Shown here piece after piece: positions 35,621 through 47,241 of a DNA stretch of 64,000 nucleotides. The stretch spans positions 723,501 through 787,500 of the forward strand of contig JANUWF010001640.1 of assembly GCA_026120185.1 (NCBI GenBank), written 5' to 3'. This stretch comes from Voacanga thouarsii. Its lineage: Eukaryota > Streptophyta > Magnoliopsida > Gentianales > Apocynaceae. The position numbers and the translations under genes are program-made. The notes beneath the pieces are model-generated. The model searched no databases. It saw only the letters and a program-made list of their open reading frames with translations, and was not told the DNA's origin. Numbering within the stretch: position 1 is the first letter of the stretch; the number at the start of each line of letters is the position of its first letter.

Positions 35621-36676
35621 AATGGGGAATTATGGGGATGATCCTGAACTAAAAGTGTTTAAGTCTATTGAGAAGTCCAGTCTTAAGAAGATGAGACCAG
35701 CTATTGAGGACCTACGAAAGTTGGAATTAAAAGCATTGCCAAATCATTTTAAGTATGTATTTTTGGCAAAAAGGAACAAATTACCGGTGTTCATTGCCAA
35801 GGATCTAGAAGATAAGTACAAATTGTAGTTGGTTCAAGCTTTGCAAAAGCATAAGAAGGATATAGCATGGAAAATTATAGACAAAGGGGAATCAATCCAT
35901 CATTCTGTACATAAAAGATCTTATTAGAGGAAAGTGCAAAGCCTGTGGTACAACCTCGGTGAAAATTGAATCTAAACATAAAAGAGGTAGTGAAAAGTGA
36001 GGTGATTAAGCTTCTAGATGTAGAGATTATTTATCCTATCTCAGATAGTGTGTGGATAAGCCTAACCCAAGTAGTTCCTAAGAAAGAAAGTATGACTATG
36101 ATCCACAATGAGAAAGATGAGTTAATTCCCACAAGATTGGTGACAGGCTAGAGGATGTAAATTGAGTATAGGAAGCTAAATGAAACCACAAGAAAGGATC
36201 ATTTTTCCCTTCTTTTTATTGATCAGATGTTGGAGATGTTTGTTGAGCATATGTACTATTGTTTTCTTGATGGATTTTCTAGTTACTTGTAGATTCTCAT
36301 TACTCCTGAGGATCAAGAGAAAACTACCTTCACTTGCACTTTTAGCACTTTTGCCTATCGATGTATGCCATTTAGACTTTGTAATGGGCCTAGGACATTT
36401 CAAAGATACATAATGACTATATTTGAGGGTTTGGTTGGTGACATAATAGAGATATTCATGGATGATTTCTCTGTCTTTCGAAATTCTTTTAAAATGTGCT
36501 TGAAGCATTTAGTGAAAGTACTTTAAAGATGTGAAAAGACTAATTTAGTATTGAATTGGGAAAATTCTCATTCCATGGCACAGGAAGGCATACTGTTAGG
36601 ACATAAAATCTCAAGTAAGGGTTTGGAGGTTACTAGAGCTAAGATTGAAATCATTGAGAAATTGCCTCCCCTTTTT
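35621..36676 (+). pseudogene. Ath-B reverse transcriptase, N-terminal and central part (broken)
   Basis: Open pieces at 35622-35828 (LKALPNHFKYVFLA, the linker just before RT), 35966-36151 (VKSEVIKLLDVEIIYPISDS and ELIPTRLVTG) and 36551 onward (SMAQEGILLGHKISSKGLEV). Between them, in other frames, lie the DHFSLLFIDQMLEM region and the FMDDFSVF catalytic box (about 36458-36480). The sequence stops in a T-run at 36676 where S2 is inserted, and resumes at 40183. Confidence 0.85.
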
Positions 36677-37000
36677 TGTAATAACCCACCTTATATAAAG
36701 GATTTATGTAGGGTAGACTTGTTTAAACTATGAATAAATATGAAATGAATTAATGATATATTTATTTTTCTAAATTATTAATAGTGTTATTAAGGCCACA
36801 AATTAATACTATTCATTTTTTTTTTTGCTATTATTAATGTATTTTATTTTATTTTATTTTATTTCATTAACATTATTATTCTATAACCCTTGAGGTTATT
36901 TTATATTTATTATGTACTACTAAAATCCATTGGCCATATTAAATGATAGCATAATTAAATTCAATAATTATGTTTCATTGTTATATTATTTTACCATTAG

Positions 37001-37001
<1 letters not shown>

Positions 37002-37044
<43 letters not shown>
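37002..37044 (+). repeat. (AT)n microsatellite in S2
   Basis: About 21 AT units within the solo LTR. Confidence 0.95.
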
Positions 37045-37046
<2 letters not shown>

Positions 37047-38799
37047 ACTACACTATAAATATCCTAACTATATTATATTATATTATATATAAGATATTTT
37101 AAGGGGCCCACTAGCATGATATTTTTTACCAAGTTTGACTATTTTTAGACTTTCTCTAATTAAGCTTAATTAAGCTAAGTGAGATTATGGTAAGTTAATC
37201 ATGATTAAGCAACTAGTAATCCCAAGAGGTTTTAAGAATTTCTTCAAACTCCTAGAGGATCCTAGAACTTTATAGGGTAATCCACAACTCTCTTGAAAAT
37301 CCTAGAGGAGTCTCAAGACTTCTAGAATGGCCAACTCACCCTAGACCTTTTATTAAGACCAAGATAAGACCAAGGAAGCTAGCTATATAAATAGGAGCAA
37401 TGGAGGAGAATTTCGGCCAAGGGAAAGGGTAGCAAGAAGAAGAAAAAAAAACAGAGAAGTGAAGAGAGGAAGAGAAAACAAAAGAAAGATTAAAAGAGGG
37501 AGAGGGATTTCGGCAGCAAGGAAGAAAAAGAGGGAGAGTTACAGCTTGTTTTCATCTTTGAAAGGTAAGGGATCACCCTTCAAAGCTAATAAAATGGTAC
37601 TAGAGGTTGGAGGCTAGCTGCATATAAAGTTAAGTGATTAAAATATGTTGATTTTGGTGAAGGTTGATTAACCGGTTGGATGAGTGATGAAGTAGACATG
37701 ATTTTCAGTTTATTTACTGCAATTTTGGAGTGATGATTTGCTGGAATTTGAACATAAATAATCCTAAGCATGTCCTCGACTAGTTAGGAAGGATTTGGAT
37801 CATGTGATGTGAGCTTAGATGGCTACGAAATCAGAAAATAGCAAGAATAATGTAATCTACCAGAATTTACTGGTTTGGTGAACTTGGTATAACTTATTTG
37901 TTTGAACAAAATAAAAGTGATGAGCATGAAAACCTGTCAGAATGCTGATGTTGGGAGGATAAATGATGTATTGAAGGGTTTAAATATGGTAGGGTATGTT
38001 GAAGAAACCATAGAAATAAATTAAAGCAAGTTGAGCTTCTAAACTGTAGTTTGAACCTTCAACTCGGAACAGTAAGTTTAGCTAAAAAACTGAACGAAAT
38101 GGAGGGAGGGTTGAATACCCTATGACATGAAGTTGATATAGAGATGTCCTAGGAGTATTTTAGAAGTAGTTTCACCTCATTTGGACTTGTATTGAAGGAG
38201 ATATGCACCAAACGCTGGAAGATGACAAATCTGGATCCTAAAACTCGGAGCAGTGAACTTAACTGGAAAACTGTACAAAATGGATGGAATTTTCAGGACT
38301 TATGACCTGGAATTGATAGAGGGATATCTTAGGGATACTATGGAAGTAGCCTCACCCTATTTGGACCTATATTGAATAAATTGTGTGAAAAATGCTGAAG
38401 GGTGGTAAAGCTGTAAAACCAGAAAAAAACCATCCAAAGCACTAACCCATTTATTTCTTTAAGAAATTATAGAAACCTTATTTAAACCATTAGGTATTTG
38501 AATCTATTAAGTAATAATAAGGAAATGTACTAATGATGTAGGTGAATCAAATCGAGGGAACCCCTTCTAGGGCTATACTCGAGTGCAACTTCGGCCTAAT
38601 ATACAAGGTGAGTCCCTATGACTTCTAAAAACTTTTAAAGGCTAGTATACTTTAATTTTCCATGAAATGACATGTTTGTTACCGTTTTGGAAATGCTTAA
38701 ATGTGTTTACGGAATACATGAGCAAGACTTATGTTTATGCTATTTCAACTTGAATGAATTTCATAATTGGTTCGAAAACCTTATTGGATGATTAAAACC

Positions 38800-39080
38800 C
38801 GAATTATGTGAATTTAGTCATTTTGGATTAAATATTTGAGATTTCCGGAAAATGATAAACTTTAAAATCGGGTATTTGGAGAATGATCCAGATATCCTTA
38901 TAGGAATGTTTTATGAAATTTTTGGAACTCGGGTATTCGGTAAATGACCGAATTTTCCTTGTTGGAACTTTTGTGAACATTTTTCAAATCGGGTAAGGGT
39001 AAAATGACCCGGATACCCTCAAAAAGTCTTTTGGAATCTGCCATGGGTGAAATGACCCAAATACCCTTGGGAAATAATTT
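38800..39080 (+). repeat. Degenerate ~60-70-bp repeats in S2
   Basis: Four to five imperfect units built around cgggtattcggtaaatgaccg-like palindromic text (gggta...aaatgacccgg...ccctcaaaaa), followed by tttttggaa-type spacers. S3 has the same array in reverse at about 58150-58420. Confidence 0.7.
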
Positions 39081-40182
39081 TTGTTATCAAGTACGGCCAC
39101 AGACAATAAGAAATGTTTTGATTTGAAAATCCTGCAGGATCAGATGACCCTCTGGCCTAATCAATCAGATGGGGTTGGTGTTGTTACGTTGAGTTCTCAG
39201 CAAGGGCTTTGACCTTTGTACTAGCCCTCGTTAGAGATAGATGAACCCAAATAACCCGGTCCAGTTATTGGGCTTATCTTACTCCGAACGGGGCGGCAGG
39301 ACAATGGAATTAGCCGTCCCTGGCTAGCCGTTGTGAGCCCGGCAATTGCCTAGTGATTGTGATGGTGGGTTGTTCACATGATACCAAGCAGGAACACTCG
39401 GTGTGTTCAATCCCTTGCCACCTCGATGGTGATTGACGTCAGGATTGGGACCACTGGCTTATAGTGGCAAGTAAAAGATCTCTAAGTGCACAGTGAGGTA
39501 CATGTGTACGCTGCTCACCCTTCCGGCATATCACGGGTGACGTGCTGTAAGGCGCAGTCCCTGGCACAAGAGACCGTGTGGCTGAAGGCGAAGTTCGTCG
39601 AACTTTGCACGCGGGTCGCACTTCCAAGGGGGGAAGAATCCGTATTTATTGAATTGGGGGCCATGTGTTTGGAAATCATTATTTTTCAAAAGTATATGAT
39701 AAATTGATCTTAAAATTATCAATTACTGCTATTTCCCTGTCATGGAACTTATTTTAATAAAGAAATTAAATAAATGCCTTTCTCTTCTGCGCAAAACACT
39801 AGCACACACGGGACTCACTGAGTATACCACTCACACATATGTTTGTCTTATATTTTTTTAGGGATTGAAGCTGAAGACTAGCGACGGTACTACCCGAACT
39901 TTGCCATTTAGGGCTAGTTAGTAAATCTTTTAGCATGGTCATTGTACATGGATGTTGGAGCTATTTTGTCTTGTGTATTTTGGGAACCCTGATGATGTAT
40001 GTATCAGAACTCGCATATTTGTAATGAAAGAGTAAGTTGTATGTATTTATTTAAGCTTCGACTTGTACTTACTTGCTTTAAGTTTATATCATTATAAAGA
40101 CCCCTAGTCTAAGAGATCAGACGGGGCGACATCCCACCCGAGCTAGTCCACTATGGCATGAAAAAAAATGTGGGGTGTTACA

Positions 40183-40940
40183 CTTTTTCTATGAAAGTGA
40201 TCCATAGTTTTCTGGGATATGTTGGTTACTACAGGAGGTTTATAAAGCATTTTTCCAAGATATCCAAGATTCTCACTTCTCTATTAGAAAAAGATGCCTC
40301 ATTCAACTTTGATAAAAATTGTCTTCAAGCTTTTAATAAATTGAAGCTTCAATTGACTAACTCTCCTATTTTGGTTACTCTTGATTGGTTATTGCCTTTC
40401 GAGCTCATGTGTGATGCCAGTAACTATGCAGTTGGTACAGTCCTTGTACAAAGAAGAATGAAGAACTTCCAGCCCATTTACTTTGCAAGCAAAACTTTCA
40501 CTGATGCACAAGAAAATTATACAATTACAGAAAAAGCGTTGCTTGCTATAGCATTTTATTTTGATAAATTTTGCTTTTATCTTATTCTATCAAAAGTGGT
40601 TGTATACATTAATTATTCTGCTTTGAAGTATCTTTTGACTAAACAAGATTCTAAGCCTAAATTGATAAGAAGGTATTGCTTTTGCATAATTTGTAGATTA
40701 GATATAAAAATAGAGTAGAAAACCTTGTAGTTAATCATTTGTCCAGACTAGAAAATCTTCATTTAGGTCCCCTGAAGGAAGACAAGATTCATAATACATT
40801 CCCTGATGAGCAACTTGTATGGGTTAACAGTAAAACTCCATCTTCTTCTTGGTATGTAGATTTTCTAATTATTTGGATACAGGGATTATTCCAAAAAAAT
40901 ATATTTCACAATAGAGAAAGAAATTTCTCTCAGATGTGAA
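40183..40940 (+). pseudogene. Ath-B reverse transcriptase C-terminal part and RNase H
   Basis: The open frame 40158-40718 starts inside S2 by chance; the real host part begins at 40183. It reads VIHSFLGYVGYYRRFIKHFS, LLEKDASF, then RNase H motifs ELMCDASNYAVGTVLVQR, FASKTFTDAQENYTITEKAL and LKYLLTKQDSKPKLIRR. 40739-40939 carries LSRLENLHLGPL and the post-RNase H linker. Frame breaks near 40690. Confidence 0.85.
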
Positions 40941-42146
40941 GTACTTTTTTTGGGATGATCCTTTTCTTTTTCAGTGTTGTGCAGATTAGGTGATTAGAAA
41001 ATGTGTTGATGAGGATGCAACTCGAGACATTCTCCATCATTGCCATAAGAGACCAGCTGAGGGTCATTACCAAGCTAATGGAACTGCAAGGAAAGTATTT
41101 GAATCTAGATTCTACTAGCTTACAATCTTCAAGGATGTACATAGGTTTGTAAAGAATTGTGACAGATGCCAAGGAACAAGTAATATCTCTAAATTTCATG
41201 AGATGCCTCTTTCCATTTTCCAAGCATATGAGATTTTTTACTATTGGGAGATTAACTTTATAGGACCTTTTCCATGATCTTTTAGTAATAAATATATCTT
41301 GATTGCTAAGGATTATGTGTCAAAATAGTTTAAGGCACAAGCCTTACCTAGCAATGATGCTAAAGTGGTACTAAAGTTTGAAAAAGTTTTTTACTCGCTT
41401 TAGTGTTACTAAGGTGCTTATAAGTGATAGAGGGAACACATTTTTGTAATTCTCAATTGGAAAAAGCATTGAATCATGTAGGAGTTACTCATAAGCTTGC
41501 AACCCCATATCACCCTTTAACTAGTGGCTAAGTCAAGGTAGTCAATAAAGAGCACAAAAGAATTTTGGAAAATGTAGTCAATCATAAAAGGAAAGATTGG
41601 AGTAAGAAACTGGATGATGTTTTATGGGCATATAGAACTGCTTATAAGAATCCCATAGGCACTACCCCATATAGATTGATTTATGGGTAGTCTTGTCATC
41701 TACTTATAGAAGTTGAGCACAAACCATTCTAGGCAATCAAACTTGTAAATTTTGATCTTAATCCAATAGGAGCAAAGAGGTTTCTTCAATTAAATAAGCT
41801 TGATGAATGAAGAAATGAGACATATGAGAACTACAAAATATATAAGGAGAAAGTCAAACAATATCATGACAAGTACATCCTGTTAAACCAAGAGGTCAAA
41901 GAGGGTGATCAAGTGTTGCTCTATAATTAAAGGCTGAGATTGTTCCCTCAAAAGCTTAAGTCAAGATGGTCTGAGCCATTTATGATGACCAGATTCTCTC
42001 CTTATGGCACTACAAAACTTTCTCATCTAGAGAAAGGAATATTTAAAGTGAATGAGAATCAGCTGAAGCTTTACTTTGGAGAGGATCTTGGAGATTTGGA
42101 AAAGGCTTCTGCTATCCTATATGTTGTGAAGAATTCCACTTCTTAG
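40941..42146 (+). pseudogene. Ath-B integrase (broken)
   Basis: The zinc-binding part (CVDEDATRDILHHCHKRPAE) is around 40995-41055, the core around 41160-41700 ([18 protein letters not shown] at about 41634-41685), and the C-terminal open frame 41940-42146 contains PQKLKSRWSEPFMM and NENQLKLYFGED, the usual end of this protein. Several in-frame stops, e.g. within the core. Confidence 0.8.
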
Positions 42147-43218
42147 TTTTATTTTCTTTATTGGTCTTTCTTATTCAATAAAATTTATTTATTTTATGTT
42201 ATTTTAATTCTTATCTTTGGAATTCTTATATTTTATTTTTATTTTTTAGGTTAGCAGGTTCTGCTAAAATCTATCTGATTCTCTTCTCTTCTAATGCAAA
42301 ATTCAAGCTTTTATTCACTTGGGGAGTACTACATTAATTCTTTCCTCCATATTATTTTTAGTCCTATCACATATACACATTATATATTTTGTTGGCCAAT
42401 GAAGACATTATCCATTTTAAGTGTGGGAAAGAGGTTAAAGTGTATTCCTTGCAAAGTTACTTGTAGGTTGATATTAGATTCTTGATTGGTGGTGGAATTT
42501 GAAGTTTGAGCTAATTTTTTTTTTTATTATTACTTTTAGCTTATTTGGAAAATCTTTTAGGATTTCTTTTCTTTTTCTCTTAACATGAGAACTTTGAATG
42601 AGTTTATTTTGACTAGATATTCTTAGGTAAACATATATATTTGATGTGATATGGTTAGATCTAAAGAAATTAGCTTGGTCTTTTTTATTTTTTAGTAAAC
42701 ATGGTGACATTTTATTTCTTAGGCATTGATAAGAAACTTGTGATGAAATGTAAGTAAGGAATCTTCACTTATTTATATTCTATGATCTTCTAACTAGTCC
42801 TAACTCTAGGTTTAAGTAAATATGGATTGGGGTAAGAAAATGAGTGATTGAAATAAGGTATTGTAAAAGCTGAAGATCATTCATTTTATCTTTAATAGGC
42901 ATTTGCATTTCCTTGCTCTAAAAGAAAATGAGAATTTCATGAAGGTAATATAGAAGTTGAAAGATCATTATTATCCATCTTTAATAGGCACCTACATTAC
43001 TCTGTAAAGATGAGTTTATGGACCATCCTCTGTTTACCACCTATGATTGCAATAGCTTTTGAAAGTCAGAGAACTTAAGTAACTCATTATTCCCTACTTA
43101 TATGAATCACTTAACTCGTATTCTTGATTTAGGAAATGGGATGACACTTGTTGAATAGATATAAACTTAATTAATCTAACTTCAATGGCTTTAGTTTTAT
43201 CTATCCAAATATATGTGT
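42147..43218 (+). other. Ath-B 3' non-coding region with inner purine-tract module
   Basis: At 42395-42435 the module ccaatgaagacattatcc / attttaagtgtgggaaag is the counterpart of the Ath-A/Ath-C inner tract. The rest is non-coding. Two similar segments around 42885 and 42975 (catctttaataggcac/gcat) form a short local duplication. Interrupted by the LINE after the TSD at 43219-43234. Confidence 0.6.
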
Positions 43219-43234
43219 TTATACGAGTTTAGCA
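43219..43234. repeat. LINE target-site duplication, left copy
   Basis: ttatacgagtttagca, repeated exactly at 53508-53523. Confidence 0.9.
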
Positions 43235-43566
43235 ACAACAACAACAACAAACTAAGTCTTAATCCTAAGAAACATAGGGTCAGCTACATAAACCAATACC
43301 AAGCAACGTGTGGTCATCCACGTGAATCCTCTCTCTCCACTTCCTTCTATCAACTGTCATTCTTTCATCCAAATCTAACAAAGACATATCCCTCGTAATC
43401 ACCTCTATCCATGTCATTTTAGGCCTGCCTCTGCCTCTGTCTAACCTATCCTACCTCATTCCCTCAATCCTCCTAATAGGCTCATCTCTCGGTCTTCTCT
43501 GTACATGTCCAAACCAACGCAAGTGGCTTTCTCTCATCTTCTCATCCATGGGAACTCTCTCTATCT
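43235..43566 (-). pseudogene. LINE ORF2 C-terminal segment and 3' tail
   Basis: On the minus strand VPMDEKMRESHLRWFGHVQ then RRPRDEPIRRIEGMR and a GRGRPKMTW-like stretch, the hallmark end of plant RTE-type ORF2 proteins. It is fused directly downstream of the Cop-1 RNase H fragment in one open frame (43451-43792). That fusion comes from a deletion and is not a real gene product. Confidence 0.85.
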
Positions 43567-43825
43567 TTATTTCCCTAACTGCTTCAGAAGCAGCCATGTA
43601 CTCTACTTCTGTCGTAGAGTCAGCAATAGTCTCTTTTTTGGAACTTTTCCAACTTATTGTCCCTCCGCACAACGTAAGCACATAGCCTGATTGTGATTTG
43701 AAATCATCTTTGTCAGATTGAAAACTGGCATTAGTATACCCGTTTATATTCAAATCACCTTCTCTATATACGAAAAACATATCCTTAGTCATTCATAAGT
43801 ACTTAAGAATATTCTTTACAGCCGC
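43567..43825 (-). pseudogene. Cop-1 RNase H fragment
   Basis: LNINGYTNASFQSDKDDFKS, then SQSGYVLTLCGGTISWKSSK and STTEVEYMAASEAVREI. This is the first two-thirds of a copia RNase H (normally starting GYxDADxAGD). It ends at the deletion junction about 43567 and lacks the C-terminal part. Confidence 0.85.
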
Positions 43826-44764
43826 CTAATGACCCTCACTAGGGTCAGATTGGTATCTACTCGTTAAACTGAAAGCACAAGATATATCAGGCCTAGTACA
43901 TATCATAGCATACATGATAAATCCAACTGCCAAAGCATATAGAATCTTACTCAAGTGATCCCTTTCAACTTGTGTCTTCGGAGATATCGACTTTGAAAGG
44001 CTTACACTATGTGACATGGGTAAGAATCCCTTTTTATATTGATCCATACTAAACCTTTTTAGCATTTTATCTATGCGTGTAAACTGTGAAAGACCTAACA
44101 ATCTTTTGGATCTATCTCTATGGATCCTTATTCCAAGAATATAAGTTGCTTCTCCAAGGTCTTTCATGGAGAATTGTTTGGATAACCAAACTTTAACAGT
44201 TTGCAAGACAAGTATATCGTTTCCTATTAGTAATATGTCATTTACATAAAGCAGTAAGAAAATGATTGCACTCCTACTAACCATCTTGTATACACAAGGC
44301 TCATCCATGTTTTAAATGAAACCAAACTCTGATTATTTCATCAAAATGGATATTCCAACTCCTAGAAGCTTGCTTAAGTCCATAAATGGACCTTTGTAGC
44401 TTGCACACCTTTGTGCTATCATTATATGTGAAATCCTCAAGTTGTATCATATACACTTCCACAATCAAATTTCCATTTAGGAAAGCTATTTTCACATCTA
44501 TTTGCCAAATCTCATAATCATGATAAGTAACAATGGCTAGAAGTATCCTAATGGATTTCAACATAGCTACTGGCAATAAAGTTTCATCATAGTCAATACC
44601 ATGTTATTAATGATAACTCTTCGCCACTAGTTGTGCTTTATAGGTAACTAAGTTACCATCCATGTCCGTTTTCTTCTTGAAAACCCACTTGCACCCAATA
44701 GGTTTAATTCCTTTGGGTGGATCAACCAAAGTCCATACTTGGTTGTCATTCATAGAATCCATCT
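43826..44764 (-). pseudogene. Cop-1 reverse transcriptase (broken)
   Basis: Open frames 44301-44576 (SIRILLAIVTYHDYEIWQID then VKIAFLNGNL, VCKLQRSIYGLKQASRSWN) and 43826-44308 (VCKxxxx-type lead-in, then LLLYVNDILLIGNDI, FSMKDLGEATYILGIRIHRD, YALAVGFIMYAMICTRPDI). The YVDD catalytic box is YVND, so one catalytic Asp is Asn. A frameshift near 44305 splits the gene, and the RT N terminus to about 44764 is also frame-broken. Confidence 0.85.
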
Positions 44765-44765
44765 C

Positions 44766-45632
44766 TCACTTCATGGCCTCAAGCCATTTGCCAGATTCTG
44801 AACTATTTAGAACATTCTTGTAGGTAGTAGGCTCATCTTTATCTATGAGCAATACGTCATTGTGGTCACTAATGAGAAATCCATATCTCTCAGGTGTCAT
44901 ACGCATCCTACTAGATCTACGAAGCTCTTGTGTATTATCAGGTTCATTAATTCTCTCGATAGATGTGGGGTTAGACGGTTGATCCTCATTTGTTTGATCT
45001 TCATGAACTTCACTAAGTTCAATCTTACTTCCACTGTCCCCTTTGAGCATGTGCTCCTTCTCTAAAAAGACGGCATGCTTCGAAAAAAACAATTTGTTTT
45101 TAGAGGGTAGGTAGAAGTAATATCCGAAAGATTCTTTTGGATATCCCACAAACAAACACTTGTCAGACTTACAATCAAGTTTGTCTGACTATAGCCTTTT
45201 GACAAAGGCAAGAGAACCCCATTCTCGCAAGTGAGATAACTTTGGTCTCTTACCAAAGAACATCTCAAATGGAGTAGTATCAACCAATTTTGTCGGAACT
45301 CTGTTTAATATATAAACAGAAGTTTCTAGTGTATGCCCCCAAAACGATTTTGGTAGGTCTACAGAAGCCATCATGATCCGTACCATGTTTAGAAGGGTTC
45401 GATTCCTTCTCTCAGATACACCATTATGTTGAGGTGTATGTAGTGGAGTCCATTGAGATAATATCCCATTATCTCTAAGATAACTCAGAAACTCTTGGCT
45501 CAAGTATTCTCCTCCTCGATAAGATCTTAGAGTCTTAATACTTTTCCCAAGTTATTTCTCTATTTCATTCTTGAAGTCTTTGAACCTTTCAAAGGCCTCA
45601 AATTTATATTTCATTAAATACAAATACCCATA
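44766..45632 (-). pseudogene. Cop-1 integrase core and C-terminal part (broken)
   Basis: 45189-45503 has FLSYLRDNGILSQWTPLHTP and HNGVSERRNRTLLNMVR, including the catalytic Glu of the DDE triad, then FWGHTLETSVYILNRVPTK. 44766-45155 continues with VGYPKESFGYYFYLPSKNKL, FSKHAVFLEK and an acidic linker up to LRRSSRMRMTPERYGFL, the stretch between integrase and RT. A frameshift at about 45160-45190 separates them; another break lies at 45504-45632. Confidence 0.85.
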
Positions 45633-46064
45633 TTATGAGAAGTCATCGATAAAGGTTATGAAATAGTTGTAACCTCCTCTTACTTGTATTGACATTGGGC
45701 CACATACATCAGAATGTATGAGTTCTAATAACTCCTTAACCCATTCTCCTTTTCCTGGAAAATGAGTTTTAGTCATTTTACCTAGTAAACAAGACTCGCA
45801 TGTGCCATATGATTCATAATCGAATGACCCTAAGTCACCAAGCTTGTGTAACTTAGAAACACGATTTTCGTTTACATGGCCTAAATGACAATGCCATAAG
45901 TAAGAGGTGTTAAAGTTATCCATTTTAGGTTTCTTATTATTTATATTGAGAATTGGTTTATCCAAGTCTAGAACATATAAACTATTAACCAGAGTTGCAA
46001 AACCATAATAAATATCATTTAATAAAGAAGAACAACATTTATTCTTAAATGTTAAATGATCCAC
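45633..46064 (-). pseudogene. Cop-1 integrase N-terminal (gag-pre-integrase) domain
   Basis: HCHLGHVNENRVSKLHKLG followed by CESCLLGKMTKTHFPGKGE gives the HHCC zinc-binding pattern. Next comes ELLELIHSDVCGPMSIQVRG with the first catalytic Asp, and GGYNYFITFIDDFS with the core continuation. 143 codons open. Confidence 0.85.
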
Positions 46065-46434
46065 ATAAGTCTAAACACGCAACTGAGATAATGTTTTTCA
46101 TTAAAATTGGTACAAAATAACAGTTTTGTAGTTTTAGAATTAATCCCGAAGGCAGGTTCAACTCGTATCTCCCCACAGCAAATGTAGCAACCTTTGCCCC
46201 ATTTGTAGTACGTAGGTCCACGTCGCCTTTCTCTAGTCTTCTACTGCTCTTTAGTCACTACAAGTTATTGCACAAATGAGATCCACATCTGATATCTAAT
46301 ACTCATACCTCATTTCTAAAGGCAGTATTTATCTCAATCATAAAAATACCCGAAGTAGAAGTAGAAGTGCTTGTAAGCTTCTCCTTCTGCTTCTTGTCCT
46401 TAATGGACTCCAAGCAGGCTTTGCAGTTGTGCCT
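46065..46434 (-). pseudogene. Cop-1 protease remnant
   Basis: Around 46270-46300 the minus strand reads VLDIRCGSHLCNNL, matching the copia protease box LDTGCGSHIC with Thr-Gly changed to Ile-Arg. Flanking frames are interrupted by stops. Position between the zinc knuckle and integrase supports the call. Confidence 0.65.
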
Positions 46435-47241
46435 CTAGTGGCCCATCTTCCCACAATGATGGCATGGGCCCTTGGTAGCTACGTCCTTCTTGTTCACACC
46501 ACCTTTGGGCTTCATGAGAGCCTTCTTCTTCTTCTTTTGAACTTTCTTCTTAGAAGAGGAAGATTCTACCATTAAAACTGCATTGGAATCCTTCTTCATG
46601 GAGGACTCCGCAGTTTTGTGGAGATTGATCAACTCAGGAATGGTGGACTCAATCTTATTCATCTGATAGTTAATCACAAATTGTAAGAAACTATTAAACA
46701 AAGACTATAGAATTAAGTCAACACTTAAGTCATGATCCATTGCAAACCCGAGAAATCCAAGCTTCTCTATTAAGCCTAGCATCTTCAGCCCTTAAGTGGC
46801 CACAGAAGAACCCTCTGCCATTTTGCAATGGAATAGTTGCTTCGAGATCTCGTATCTCTCAATTTTGGCTTAGGCATCAAACAGCTCTCGAAAATGTAAA
46901 ATGATCGATTGAGTATCCATATGCTTATGCTGTTTTTGCAACTCATGAGTCATGGATGCCAGAATAATATATGATGTTATATCACTATCTTCCTTGTGCC
47001 TCTTGTGGATAGCATGCTCATCAGCATGAGCATCTTGAGCTGGTGGTGGTGGAATAGGAGCATCTAACACGTAGAGCAACTTTTTCGATTTGAGAACGAT
47101 TCTCAAATTTCTATACCAGTCGAGATAGTTTGATTCAGTTGACTTGTTGGTTTCCAAGATGCTACGTAAGTTTAGGTTTGTTGACATGATGCAAGTGACC
47201 CAGATGTAAAGATAGAGAACATTAGCTACTTGTATATGCAC
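46435..47241 (-). pseudogene. Cop-1 gag (broken)
   Basis: Open frame 46870-47241 carries the N-terminal copia Gag region (LDWYRNLRIVLKSKKLLYVL, then EDSDITSYIILASMTHELQK). 46435-46701 carries the C-terminal part: Lys-rich tract and the CCHC knuckle start PCHHCGKMGH, where the next codon is a stop in place of the usual Trp. A frame break between about 46700 and 46870 separates them. Gag forms the virus-like particle. Confidence 0.8.

Larger units (their letters stand above)
36677..40182 (+). mobile_element. S2: very long solo LTR (TGTAATAACCC...GGGTGTTACA)
   Basis: A 3.5-kb insertion in the Ath-B RT. The host protein motif is cut between EKLPP and the MKVIHSFLGYVGYYRRFI block, which resumes directly after the insertion. 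Flanking cttttt occurs at 36671-36676 and 40183-40188, giving a 5-6-bp TSD in a T-run. Ends are inverted (tgtaataaccc / gggtgttaca). The right end (ataaagacccctag, gacggggcgacatccc) matches S1. No internal LTR pair and no pol; small open frames (37586-37771, 39439-39722) have no support. Confidence 0.85.

Noticed and set aside
39439..39722. Open frames on both strands in a GC-richer patch
   Set aside because: Part of solo LTR S2, similar in layout to 12200-12900 in S1; no protein family seen.
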